DNA of 64,000 bases from Eretmocerus hayati. Its lineage: Eukaryota > Arthropoda > Insecta > Hymenoptera > Aphelinidae. The position numbers were made by a program, and so were the translations under genes. The notes under the pieces are model-generated. The model was not told where the DNA came from. It saw only the letters and a program-made list of their open reading frames with translations, and searched no databases. Where the stretch lies: the NCBI GenBank assembly GCA_029851415.1, contig CM056743.1, forward strand, positions 32,008,714 to 32,072,713, read 5' to 3'. Shown here in pieces: positions 36,301 through 48,500 of the stretch (the first letter of the stretch is position 1; every line of letters begins with the position of its first letter).

Positions 36301-38262
36301 CACGATCTCTCCCTGGCTCTTGATGAAACCACTACACCATGTCCCCGGGAGTTCCTTTCAATGCTCTCCCACTCTCTGATGGAATTGAGTGATTGGCTAG
36401 GCTCATTTATCAAGACAAACGGCCACGCTACAGGCCGTCCTACTGGAAAACTCGGAAAATACGCGGCAACGAGTCTTCACCAGGCCTCTGAAATAATTTA
36501 TATTGGTACTAGGCATGTATATCTACTTATTCGCGGGGTTTTTCACGAGGCACAAATTCTTCTACCCCGGTTAATGACCCAGAATAACTCATATTTGATG
36601 GTATCCGTATGATATCCAGCGGGAAACTCGGGAAATACGGGTGGCCAAGCCATCAGCGGGCTTCGGAAATGATCGATATCGTTCCTATGCACCCTCAGTC
36701 ACCAATTTACAGTGTTTTTCCCCGAGCATAAATTGGATTAGCTGTGTGGGGCGGCCAAATACCTCAGATTTAGGGTGGATTCCATGGTTTTGGTTGGGAA
36801 ATTCGGGAAATATTGGCACGATCTCTCCCCGGCTCTCGATAAATTAACTACAGCATGTTTCCGGGAGTTCCTTTCAACGCTCCCACCACTCTTTGATGGA
36901 ATTTAGTGTGTTGCTCGGCTCATTTATCAAGACAAACCACCACGCTACAGGCCGTCCTACTGGAAAACTCGGAAAATACGTGGAACAAAGTCTTGACCGA
37001 GCCTCGAAAATAATTGATATCGGTACTAGGCATGTGTATCTCCTCATTCGCGGTGTTTTTCCCGAGGCGCAAATTCTTCTACCTCGGTTAGTGACCCAGA
37101 ATAACTCATATTTGATGGTATTCGTATGATATCCAGCGGGAAACTCGGGAAATACGGGTGGCCAAGCCATCAGCGGGCTTCGGAAATGATCGATATCGTT
37201 CCTTTGCACCCTCAGCCACCAATTTACAGTGTTTTTCCCCGAGCATAAATTGGATTAGCTGTGTGGGGCGACCAAATACCTGAGATTCAGCGTGGATTCC
37301 ATGGTTTCGGGTGGGAAATTCGGAAAATATTGGCACGATCTCTCCCTGGCTCTTGATGAAACCACTACACCATGTCCCCGGGAGTTCCTTTCAATGCTCT
37401 CCCCACTCTCTGATGGAATTGAGTGATTGGCTAGGCTCATTTATCAAGACAAACGGCCACGCTACAGGCCGTCCTACTGGAAAACTCGGAAAATACGCGG
37501 AACGAAGTCTTGACCGAGCCTCGAAAATAATTGATATTGATACTAGGCATGTATATCTACTTATTCGCGGTGTTTTTCCCGAGGCACAAATTCTTCTACC
37601 CGGGTTAATGACCCAGACTAACTCATATTTGATGGTATTCGTATGATATCTAGCGGGAAACTCGGGAAATACGGGTGGCCAAGCCATCAGCGGGCTTTGG
37701 AAATGATCGATATCGTTCCTATGCACTCTCAGCTACCAATTTACAGTATTTTTCCCCAAGCATAAATGGGATCGGCTGTGTGGGGCGGCCAAATACATCA
37801 GATACAAGGTGGATTCCATGGTTTCGGGTGGAAAATTCGGGAAATATTGGCACGATCTCTCCCCGGCTCTTGATGAAACAACTACAACATGTCCCAGGGA
37901 GTTTATTTCGACTTCCTCACCACTCTCTGATGGAATCAAGGGTCTTGCTAGACTCATTCATCAAGTTAAACCGCCGCGCTACAGGTCACCCTGCTGGAAA
38001 ACTCGGAAAATACGCGGAACCAAGTCTTGACCGATCCTCAGAAATAATGTATATCGATAGTAAACACTCATACCTCATCATCCACAGTGTTTTCCTCGAC
38101 GCACAATTTCATCAGACAATCCCAGAACGCAAAAAATCCATCTTAACATCTTCGCGTTATATCCGCCCTGCGCCCATCACTGAAAACTATGAAAAATTGT
38201 GCGTAGAAAATCAGACTACCTTCGACTGCCCTCCAGACATCATCCACATCACAAAATATCAA
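33326..38262. repeat. 517-bp tandem array, right arm (inverted)
   Basis: Mirror image of the left array. Outer units correspond one to one with left units at positions summing to 66283 (for example 36259-36612 with 29671-30024, and 37675-38265 covering 28018-28503). Inner units do not match their mirror partner: 34290-35323 and 35324-36357 are successive copies of a two-unit (1,034-bp) block. Confidence 0.9.
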
Positions 38263-38386
38263 TGACACACCTTGTAAACTCGTTGGACGCACGTTTTTTC
38301 ACGTTTGCGTCAGACACCGTTATTGCAGACTACCTTAATGCCAGGCTAGAGCTTACCCAGGCTAACTTCACAGTAATACTCGTCGT

Positions 38387-39254
38387 CGATGTGAGAACCC
38401 CGCTGATACTTGAGCTGTTCAACCAATGCATGGAAACCGGTGTTTTATCCAGGCGATGGGAACGCTAAAAACTCGTCCTGGAGGTGGGGATAATGACTCC
38501 ATGGTGTCGTCGTCACAGAGGAATTCGGGGATGTTGGAGAACTTAGGGAAGCTCTACGGACGGATGGTGCTCGACCCTCTTGAGGAAGTTCACGAAGAAT
38601 AAGGCGGGTTGTCCTAATGGCAGTTCGGTTTTCGGAATGACCACAGCATTCTCTACAGCAGTCGCAAATGGTACAAGACGCTATCGGAAGGACGTTCAAC
38701 GTCCTTCTCAAACCGGTGGATACTGCACAATCATTCTGTTGGACGTGAAAAATGCGTGCAACTCGGCAAGCTCAGTGAGTATCTACAGATCGGTAGTGAA
38801 GAGAGTATCCAGCCACCTCCTCACACTCGTGAGTGACTATTTCAAGCACCGATCCTTGGTGGTTGATACAGATGAAGGAAACATGCAACTGGCGCTCTCC
38901 GCGGCTGTCCGTCAGGGGCCTGTGAAAGGTCCATTTGATCGGAATGTTCAGTATGACGATCTCCTGGACATGAAGTGTCCCGGAGGTGCGGAACTGGTTG
39001 AATTTGCGAATGACGTGGTCTTAGTCGTCGTGACATCGAATCCACTAGACCTACAGGACAGGATTAATCAGAGCTTGATAATTGTCGTACAACGGATCAA
39101 TAGCAAGCACCTCGAAATCGCGATTGCAAAACTGCGGAGCAGTCGTCGTCACGAAACGGCGTGGATACCGTCGTCACAAACCACCGGTGTTCCTCATTCA
39201 AGGTCGAGAAGTCCCGCAGAAAAGAGCCGTGGAATACTTCGGAATATGGCTTGA
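38387..39254 (+). pseudogene. Retrotransposon reverse transcriptase, main part
   Basis: Resumes in frame after the fold-back element. Blocks: LILELFNQCMETGV, WQFGFRNDHS (frame-shifted at 38603), TIILLDVKNACNSAS, AAVRQGPVKGP, YDDLLDM and EFANDVVLVV. The catalytic FADD box has D to N. It is followed by EYFGIWLDDK near 39230. Frameshifts prevent a single reading frame. Confidence 0.8.
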
Positions 39255-40284
39255 TGATAAGTAGTCACCCAAGTCACACCTCCAAGAGGCTTCGTAGAAG
39301 GCAGACAGGTCCGAGGCTGCTCTGCAGTGATCGATTCTCAACATAGGGGGTTCAAAACCATCGGGAAGAGAGCTCCTCAACATCGTGAGCACCTCCGTGA
39401 TGCTCTACGAAGGACCCATATGGGGTCAAATTGCGTGTGGGGCAGACATTGACCAGTGTACCTTCAAGCGGCGATGCGGGTCATCAGCAACTGTAAGACT
39501 TCGGCACACGATGCTGCATGCATACTTGCGAAGACGCTCCATATTCGGCTTCTCATCAGCGAGATGGTCTGTAATTAAAAAGCCGCGTAGAGGCTCAAGA
39601 CTGTGGTCGTTGGAATTTGGCCAGCATACAAAGAAGTTATCCGTAATCAGGAACGAGAAGAAACCCTGTGCACGTACTAGGTGGAATGGGACTCCCCAGG
39701 ACCGGTCGGTACACGGACATACCGGCTCATACCCCAGCTTGACAAGTGGGTCGAGCGTGCTCACGTAGACCTGTACTACTGGTACACCCAGGCGTTCAGC
39801 GACCACGGTCGTTTTGGTGATTGGAGTACGCGCCTTACGAGTGCCTGGACACGGAAGATACGGGAACAGAGAGAGCAGAGCTGGGAGGTCACCTGGGGCG
39901 ATCTCTCAACCCGGAAAACATCATGAAAACCATGCTTCGAAGCGAAGAGAACTGAACTTGGATTGCCGAGTACATCAAACTCGCAATCACCAACATGGGA
40001 TGAAAGGAACGAGAGCTGCAATGTCAAGGACGTGGTACCAGGTGAAGAGGATGCTGCTGGTGCTCACCCGAGCCTCCTTGCAGCGATCTACAACATCATG
40101 GAGGAGAAGGAGTGAGGGAGGATGCGCGTGCCAGCACCAAACGTGCCGGCTAGTTGGGAGTAATGCCTAAGTGGTACGCGACTGGTTGGTGACTCGAAGG
40201 GGTTTTTATTGCGTATGCCAAAGTCCCTGGGAGTTCCACACAAACTCTCCTATTGTGCCTAATGCATTTTCTCCTGCTAAAGAA
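39255..40284 (+). pseudogene. Retrotransposon 3' domain and 3' end
   Basis: The frame at 39385 reads SVMLYEGPIWG (R1-clade post-RT block); the frame at 39681 reads RLIPQLDKWVERAHVDLY then YTQAFSDHG. The expected C-terminal CCHC is not clearly readable. Probable 3' end near 40284, where the minisatellite resumes; no poly-A tail is seen. Confidence 0.65.
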
Positions 40285-41430
40285 AAGAGAGACGTACTAG
40301 ATCAATTGGTCTATGGATCATACGGCAGTTCAGTAGATCGATGATTCGATAGATCATGCGTCACGCCAGTCAGCCGATTATTATGCCAGTGGGTTGGTAG
40401 GTCATGTGACAGGTCAGCAGATCGGTGAGTCGATATGTCATATGGATGGTTAGCAGGTTGGTGGATATATACTTACTTCATGGCAGATCTGTAGGTTGGT
40501 GGATCGGTGGATCATGCGGTAGACCAGTAGGTCGGCTCATAGAGCAGGTTAGTAAGTCGGTGGGTCAGTAAGTCACATTGCATTATCGGTTTGTGAGTGA
40601 GTACTATTACAGGTCAGTAACCCAACGGGTTAGAGGACTGTATGTCAGATCAGCAGATTGGTATGGTAGTAGGTTATATAATAGATGATTTGATGGGGGG
40701 ATCAGTCAGTTATATATATGGACGATCAGTAGGTTGCTGAATCTGCCGAGGGGTTGTTGGTCACCGCAAGGAAGGCTGGGTCACATTAGTGTGTACCCCC
40801 CCCCCCATCTAGGGATGGGTTCGGCCATGTACTAACCTTGATTCAAAACACGATAGTCGGCGATCGAGGGAGCAGTACTATCTCCAAGTAATTTGCTACT
40901 TGAGAATGCCTGCCCTCCGAAGTGATGCGTTGGCAAAACATAACCCTGCTCCACACCCATGGGGGCAACTGGGATAGTGTCAATAGGTAGGAGCCCGGGA
41001 TCTAAATCTCGAATATTTGCAGGTGACTTGGTAGGCCATATGGTGGGTCAGTAGGTTGGTATAGATCCGTGGATCACGCGGCAGATCAGTGATCAGGTCA
41101 AGGGGTCGAAGGGTCATAGATGCATGTCAAAAGGTCGATGTGGTAAGCTAGTTGATAGGTACAATGGCAGACTGGGGGATTGGTAGGATTCATAGCAGGT
41201 TGACGGAAAAATAGATCATATGACTGATCAGAAGGTTGGTGGGTCTGCAGATCAAATGGCATATCAGTAGGTCCGTGGATCGGTGGATACGAGGCAGATT
41301 AATGAGTCGTTATATCGCAGGTCAGCTGATCGACGGGCTGGTAGGTCGTCGGATCGGCAGATCGTCCAGCTGAGTAGCAGGTTCATGTGTTGGAGGAGTC
41401 ATCCAGTCATCGAGCAATGATCAAATTTAT
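40285..41430. repeat. Degenerate minisatellite, right block
   Basis: Loose reiterations of GGTCAGTAGGTCGGTGGATC-type words with variable spacing (40285-40735 and 41010-41400). The middle (about 40740-41010) is non-repetitive, includes a poly-C run (40797-40808) and may be a fragment of another retroelement. Matches in style the block at 20520-20725. Confidence 0.7.
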
Positions 41431-44400
41431 CATGAAATTTCACTTGAACCAAATAAGTAATTCAAAAACACACATCCGGATGTGAAATTTGACCTTCCGG
41501 ACTTCCGGAATTCGTTATCAAAGAATCAAGCCCTCGTATGTGAGTTTAGGTCGTGGTCAATATTCCAATCAACTTGAGTAGATCTAACTTGATATCCAAG
41601 TCGTATTCAGTGATCTGAACAACGGAAGGAGATGAGTTTCTGTTACTCTTATTTTGGCTTTCAATATCCCAAAAACTTGATGGAATCGGTGCATACCAAC
41701 ATCGCACTCGGAAATAGCGACCTTTTGGAATGTGAGCTATACATACATGTATATGAAGGACTAATTATCAAGAATCATATCATGAAATCATTACAATAAC
41801 ACAGAATATAAATGAGCACGTTCGTGTACATGATGATAGGTTGGAGGTAGTCTGGAGATTTTCCCATTTCAGACTGTTGTTACATCTTCACCATATTCAT
41901 TACGATGCTCAATAGTCAATGGCTTAGAACAAGATCACGGATTCTTTCTGCAATAAGATATAAGAGATAACTCGATGGGACATCCAAAGGAGCTTTTGCT
42001 GAATTAGTTTGCCTATTACAAGCTTAGAAAAAAATCTTGGACCATAATATTCTGACTCATATTCGACGATGGTGGTTTAAATCGAAGTAGATGTGCGATG
42101 GAAGAAGTAAAGATTTCATTGAAGTAATTCGGGGAGGAATGAGAAAGACGTCATCATTTATTAAAGAACTAATGTATTTTTTATGAACGTAGAGCTATGA
42201 ACACTAGAAAAGCATCGGAGCACAATCCTGCTCTATCTATGAAGACAAGGCTTATGAACTATTACTTTGCGGTTCGATCAGAGTTTTCGTAAAGAGGAGT
42301 TTTCCATTATCAGATCAGATGGAATATCTTCCATTCTGACTGATGATCAAAGTATTTTACAGACAGTATAGAGAATAGCAAAATCGAGTAGAGGGACCAG
42401 CAAATATACAAATATTCCATTCATTTTGAGATCATAATTTCTATACATGGATAATTTTTCAACTCGCGTCGGTGTCTAGTAGATCGATATCTTATACAAT
42501 TGTGGTACGTCAATTATTTGTACGATATTCGCATTTCAAGAATTTCTATTTGATGTTTTTCACCAGTCATTCATTGTAAAACTAGTAGAATGAGATAAAG
42601 TCACTGATTGTTCTTTATGTCTTTTGTACTATTCAAAAATCTTAATCCATTCTTCATTTACGATTCGCTTATGTACCTTCTAAATTTTCTCTTTCATCGT
42701 TATTCACTGGAATATGACATTTCTGCCAGACTATGAATTAGAAACTTAGAAAGCAGCGGCACATTTTGCTATCTAATCAATTTTATTTCTTCACAATCGT
42801 TCCTATTCACATATATTCAAGTCGCATTTGAAATTCATGCCCAAAAAATATTGCTCTAGGATATTATAATACTAGATGAAAAATATAGCTGCAGTTCAAT
42901 GATAATTATCAATAAATCTTCAAAGCCTATTACTATACTCACATTAATATTATGGAAAGATGTACACTTATTGATGAGAAAAAAGTTCCAATTCGTCATG
43001 CACGGTTCTAACAAAATATCTTTTTTTTTCGTCATCCATTTATTTGAAACGATTTCGTCCTCTGTATCATTTTCCTCTGAGGAAGTCAAGATCACACATA
43101 GATGTAAGCAACTCTGAGGCATTTTTATAATGCATTGAGATACATCCTAAATAATAAGTATTCCATCTATTATCATTTAGTATCACATTGCGTTTACTGT
43201 ATTGTGTATTATATGTTGGCTGCTCATTTATCCCGTTTTTTAGGATTATTTAGTGGATATTTCATTCCTCATTTTTTAAAATCAGAATCTAATAACCAAT
43301 AAGTCTGAATCACATGGAGTGAACTCAGTATTTCTATTTATTTTTTATATTGATTCTGAACATCAAATCTTCAAGTTATTCAGAACGTGGAATGATCGAA
43401 GAAAATTTTTTGTTCCAAGATTACATGAAAACATGATAAAATTTCTTCTTATCAAGGCAATGTCACGAGGATATTTCTCATCCTGAAGTGTAGTACAATT
43501 TTGAAAAGCATAGCAACGAATAATGTGGTTCAAATAACATGGATGAATGTAAAAATAAGTTGCGAATGGTAACTTTAGTAAATTACAAAAAAGAGTAAAG
43601 TGTGAGATTGGAATAGAAAGCGTATGCTCAAATGGCTCTTTGGTGTGACTGCTCTATTATTTGAAATTGTATCAAAATAAGATTGCATTTTGAGTTATTT
43701 TTTTATTTTTGTCTTTCAATGAATTCTGGGGTACTTGATAGCACTGCAAAGATGATCCGAAAACATCATAAGAATTTCCAGGCTCTGATTTATTGTCATT
43801 AAAATTAAATAGTGTTCTGTATGTGCATCATTCACTCATCTGGAATGTTTTATGGTTGTTCCGCTTATTTTTGTGTATCCTATGATTCTTTCCTCATCTG
43901 CAGAGGTATTTATTATAGTTCCTTTCAAAAAATTTTTTGAGATCTGATACTGTTATGATTGTGAAAAATTATTTCTACCACATATGGGGGCTTGTGCCAA
44001 AATTCTTATATCAAGCACTCGAATAACTTGAAAATGCGTAAAACACTCATTTTTGTACCACTCAAGTGATGATGTGCCACACTCGTTTTTCCATTCCATT
44101 TTTGTGTTTGACTTTTTTATCAAATCTATTCTTCATTCATCACATATCGAAATTATTTTCACAGTTTTGGACAGTCCTTGCTGTGAAGGACAGATCACTA
44201 AATATGAATGTTCTTATAGTGAATTTCATCAAATAATTTGACAAAATTTGTGCTCAAATAGTGTAATACATTTCAAAATTAGCCAATATTTGTGACATTG
44301 AATCTACTGCAGGTAATGATACACTCACACTCATCATTCCTTCGTTTTCATTTTATTCACAGTAGTACTTCTAAGAATACTTAGGCCTATGAACACATAA

Positions 44401-45587
44401 TGTTGCTGCCCAATCGATCAACTCAAACTTATATATGAATCACTAATTTCACTGAAAAAGGATTCCGTTAGTTGTTTTAACCAGACGTGAAAAATAATTT
44501 TCCATTGATATTTCAGGCGACCCTGATTTAGCATTGAAGAAATCATGGAATCTTTACCATTAAAATTTAGAGGTCGAATACGTAATTTTTTTTTGTACTA
44601 TTTCTGTATCAACTATTTCGATGGATATTCGAGGGCTGCGTCAAAAGGTTAGTACTTGATCGATACTTTAAATAAAAAGAAATGTGTAATCGTTTGAGGT
44701 GATTGTTGGCAGTTTTCTGAATAATAATCTACTTCTAATCATTATTCGGTGGAAATTCGGTTGGTCCCGCATTGCAAGTGTAAAATAAATGAATAAATTC
44801 GCATTCCTAATTTACATGAAACACTATTTACACAAGAAAGACATAAAAACATAGTGAGAGTATTATTAATTTCTAGGATGGATATATTAGGCGTGCACTA
44901 AGGCATTACTTATAAGTTTCTAGCTTGTTAAAATCTAACTTGTATATCGACGAAAAAGTGAATTGGTAAAAGGCTCCAGGCCTATTCACAATTGTTGTCA
45001 ATAAATTATTAACTGTCCGTAGTCAAAATCACATTATCGTCTTGTTGCTTACGATCAAATGGATTGTATTATTAAAAAATCCATTGATCGTCTTTTTGTC
45101 GATACATATTTGTGAATTCGATGAAATATCGTTCTGTGATGTATTTAAGAAGATGCTCTACAAAAAATTGTAGGCACATTTTTATTGTCCTGTCAGAATT
45201 CAACTCATTCATGACTGATACAGTCGATGAGGATGAGCCAATGACTCGAGTAATTCAGTACAACGAGTCTGAAGAAATTCACCTACTCTCATTCCAGATT
45301 TCAATTCTGAATGTTCTGGAAGAGATTTTTACGATTGTCAACGGCACTAACGGTTTTCACATCGTTGGTGCACTGGCATAATTATTACAAGACCTAACAT
45401 GATCGAATGAACTTTGGAAAATCGGATTTCGGATATGATCAAATAGGCTGCTTATGGAATCTCAAACGGTCAACGTGAGAATGCATCTAGATAATCTGAA
45501 GGGTTTCAAAGAAGTCCATTCGATCATTCGGAAATTTTAATAGACAAATTGGTAAGCCTTCAGCCATACTATTTAAGAAGACTCCGA
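41431..45587. other. AT-rich region downstream of ken
   Basis: No supported gene; short frames look random. Probably contains the 3' UTR of ken (transcribed leftward). A possible minus-strand polyadenylation signal is TTTATT at 45181-45186, about 400 bp past the stop, but several equivalents exist in this AT-rich DNA. Confidence 0.45.
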
Positions 45588-48500
45588 TTAGTCATGCAGA
45601 TTTTTACTGAGTAGTAGGCTATTATGTGGACCTGACAAATGCCTGATTAATTCGGATTGACTGTCGAAGCTAAGCGAACAGAAGCAACATGTGAATGTAT
45701 TATCTGGTGCTGCTATAACACCTCGATGTACCGAACATAAATGTTTTAAAAGATGAGCTTTTTGCTTAAACATGGCGACGCAAAGTCGACAAGCAAATGG
45801 TTTTTCCCCTGTATGAACTCGAAGATGAGTTTTAAGGTTCCACGACATGCCAAACTGCTTGCCACAATAGGTACAACGGTATTCTCGGACGGGTGTAGAT
45901 TTTGGTGAATCTTCAGAATTGTTTGATGGTAATGGTGCTGCTCGTGATGGTGGTAGAGTCCATGCACCCCAGGGTGGCTCGAGACTACCAGTTGAAGCTG
46001 GATCAGCTGAGGGTGGTCGGTGAATCAGGAGTGGAGGTGTTATCGATCTTTCCTGAAATTTAAAATTTTTTAATTATAATACTGTGCATTATTTGAGTAA
46101 TAATGGATGTCGGTAACATAATATACGGTTTTACGAAAAAAAAAAAAAAAAAAAAAAACATATCAGATCAACTGTAAACCACTTTGAATATTTTGGGTTC
46201 ATGAACATGAATCTGAATCTGGATTGAGGCTTTTCAGCAGCAATTTAACAACTATGTGTTAGTTTGCACGATGCAAGAGCCTCTAGACTGGAATTTTCAT
46301 ATTTAAATGAGAACATCGAGGGAAAAATCTAAAGGGAGACTAAGAAAATAATGCCCCTCTTCATTTCTCTTCAAAAAGTTTCTTTATAAGAATTTTTCGA
46401 ATCTCTAAGGATCTTGTGAATTCGAAAAAATTACTAGACAAGTGGAATTTCCCATGGATCAATTTTTCCCACTTTCACCCGCTCACCAAGTGTCCATACA
46501 TGTGGACATGACCGAAAACGTATACTCGTGATACACTTTTATTGACCCGCGGTGAAAATCTGAGAAAATTCTCAAAAATATGATGTATTGTCAGGATCAT
46601 ATTCTTACAACAAAGAAGTCTCTATAAGCTTCTACTCCTGAGAAGAGTGTAAAAAACGGCAAATTTTCAATGTTGCAATTTTACAATTTTGCGTTATTTT
46701 GCAACTAGTGATTGGCTCATTTCGTATCAGAAAATTTATCCGAGGCCGAAGAGTGGGTCCAGAGTGAGTGGGGTAAGATTGAAGGCAAAATCAAGAACGA
46801 GATCGTATTGTACGCTTAATCTCACGATAGAATCTCGGTTCATCGGGTACAATGACTCTGAAATAAAACGAAAGCATCTGTTCATCAACACATATCTCAT
46901 TGTACACTTCGGTATTTTGAGGGTTGCCAATCATGAGGGATCAGACGTCACTTAATACAAAATGATCGAGAAAATTTTTGGAAAATGATTCTTACCGATG
47001 TAAACAAATTGGAAATAAAATTCACGCTGAGATTGAGCATTACTCTATAATTATGATTCTTCTAAATCCATTTTCCGAAAAGACTCCACATATAGGAATT
47101 ATTGTGTATCATAAAAAATAACCTTCAAAGAATAATCCTTGAATTTTTTTGGGAAACCTGCAAGTTCATCTTTACCACATAAAGTGACTATTTTAGTAAT
47201 CACTTTATCATTCTTACGAAATTTATATTAATGAAGATATCTTACGGGGAAAGGAGGAGCAGAGAGGCTGAGTGCTGCATGAGGAGCTTGTAAACGTCTA
47301 GGAGTCTCGAAGCCTGGATTGAACGGTACGAAGGCAGGATTCTGTGCAGGTGCATTGTGAAATCCTGGCCTGCGTTTTCTGTGTGGCGTCACAACGTATG
47401 CTTCAGCTGCTCGAAGAGGCAGTTCTTCAGGTTTTCTTTTGGCTGTTTCGAGTCCGAGGGCGATTCTGGCTGCCAATTGTCTTCGCCTCTCGTCTAGTTC
47501 TTCTAGAGACTCTCTCCTTTCTTGTACTCCTTTATCGTGTCGGAAATTGGATCTGAGAGAGAAAAAATGCAAAATTCAATATCGGGGGTGACACTTGAAA
47601 TTTAGCTTAGGGTTTTTAATCTTGTTTGAGAAATTGGGTTCGTTTCTGAAGACCCACTTCAGTGATAGACGGAAGAAAACTCTTTTTCATTCATTTGTCC
47701 ATTGGATAAGTTTTCTATGTGAATAGGTATCGGGAAATTTCAGGTGAACCATTATTGATTTTCCAAATTTTGCGTCCCCGATTTGATTCTTCTATGGTTT
47801 GACTACTTATAACCTCAGCGTGACATTGATTCAAAATTGACCTTGTAATTGATATGAGACACAAAAGGACTCCTAGATATTCTGTGCAGAAGTGTGAATA
47901 ATTCAGAAAAAATGATCAGTAATCTGTGGCAGGTATTGAACTCTTTCTTATTAACCATTGACATGTATTGAATCATATGGAAGAAAAAATTATTGTGATT
48001 CTTCCATCAGTGAGGAACGAAATTTGATCATTTAATACGGGCCCTGATGAGGTCCATGTGAATTTTATGGGTGAAACGTAGGCGTTTATGAGAATGAATT
48101 GAATGCTTGGCCGATTCACAAGAAAGAGTCACAAGATTCACAAGAGAAAAGAAAATCCACCAAAAATTTCAACCGTTCAAGCACAATAAAAGTGTCATCT
48201 CAAATCGAAAAAAGATCAGTAATCTGGTTTTGAATTCACGACTTCCATTAAGTTTACCCACTTGTGGCCGGTCATTAGACTACAGAAGAAAATGAAAATT
48301 GAGAATATTTAGGACTAATCTTTATCTCTGAGTTTGGTATTGTCTGTAAGAATTTCAACCTAACCAGTTCGACTAAGATTTTGTTTCACTGCAGAAGTGA
48401 AAATATCAGCCATTAGTCAGACAAAATAGATATTCAGGATTTGTATTCTTATCATCTTGAGTACGAGGCCTTGTTGATGCATTTCACAGTCTTGGTGTAT

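Larger units (their letters stand above)
27906..38377. mobile_element. 10.5-kb fold-back element, 9-bp duplication
   Basis: Inverted ends start ATTACTGTGAAGTTAGCCTG on both strands. An exact 9-bp duplication ACTCGTCGT flanks it (27897-27905, 38378-38386); with one copy removed the retrotransposon RT frame is continuous (ALKLV then VDVRTP). Each arm has a ~115-bp unique end followed by ~9.6 units of ~517 bp (landmarks near 28498, 29020, 29537, 30051, 30568, 31085, 31603, 32119, 32636, mirrored at 33638-37775). Arms extend to about 32957 and 33326, leaving a ~370-bp middle. The unit length is not a multiple of three, so the 111-162-residue frames found on both strands restart in every unit and are probably not genes. 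Long repeat-built inverted ends and a 9-bp duplication recall Drosophila Foldback and Mutator-like elements; no transposase is present. Confidence 0.88.
20726..40284 (+). pseudogene. R1-clade non-LTR retrotransposon, multiply interrupted
   Basis: Pieces in order: 5' region (20726-21860); ORF1 N-terminal part (~21876-22091); ORF1 middle (23210-23750; RIRSDAFIM, MTYAETLQLM); ORF1 C-terminal part (24061-24551; SGEVLIELQEG, CFNCGVDGHS zinc knuckle); endonuclease (24634-24816, 26582-26666, 26996-27300; LLQANLNRTGRAHDL, LVAGNFNSRAPAWSGGP); reverse transcriptase (27301-27905, 38387-39250; ELFNQCMETGV, SEWQFGFRNDHS, LLDVKNACNSAS, EFANDVV, EYFGIWLDDK); 3' domain (39385-40170; LYEGPIWG, RLIPQLDKWVERAH). 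Frameshifts and stops are frequent, and the RT active-site motif reads FAND instead of FADD. Without insertions it is ~5.5 kb, normal for R1-clade elements. Ends are approximate. It cannot be mobile by itself. Confidence 0.85.

Noticed and set aside
28018..38265. Dozens of 60-196-residue frames on both strands that look like a repeated protein family
   Set aside because: They restart in every 517-bp unit, the unit is not a multiple of three, frames exist on both strands at once, and no known domain is visible. They are consequences of a young tandem/inverted repeat.
27906..38377. CRISPR-like or programmed prokaryotic repeat array
   Set aside because: Unit length (517 bp), inverted-arm design, insertion duplication and insect context show a transposable element.
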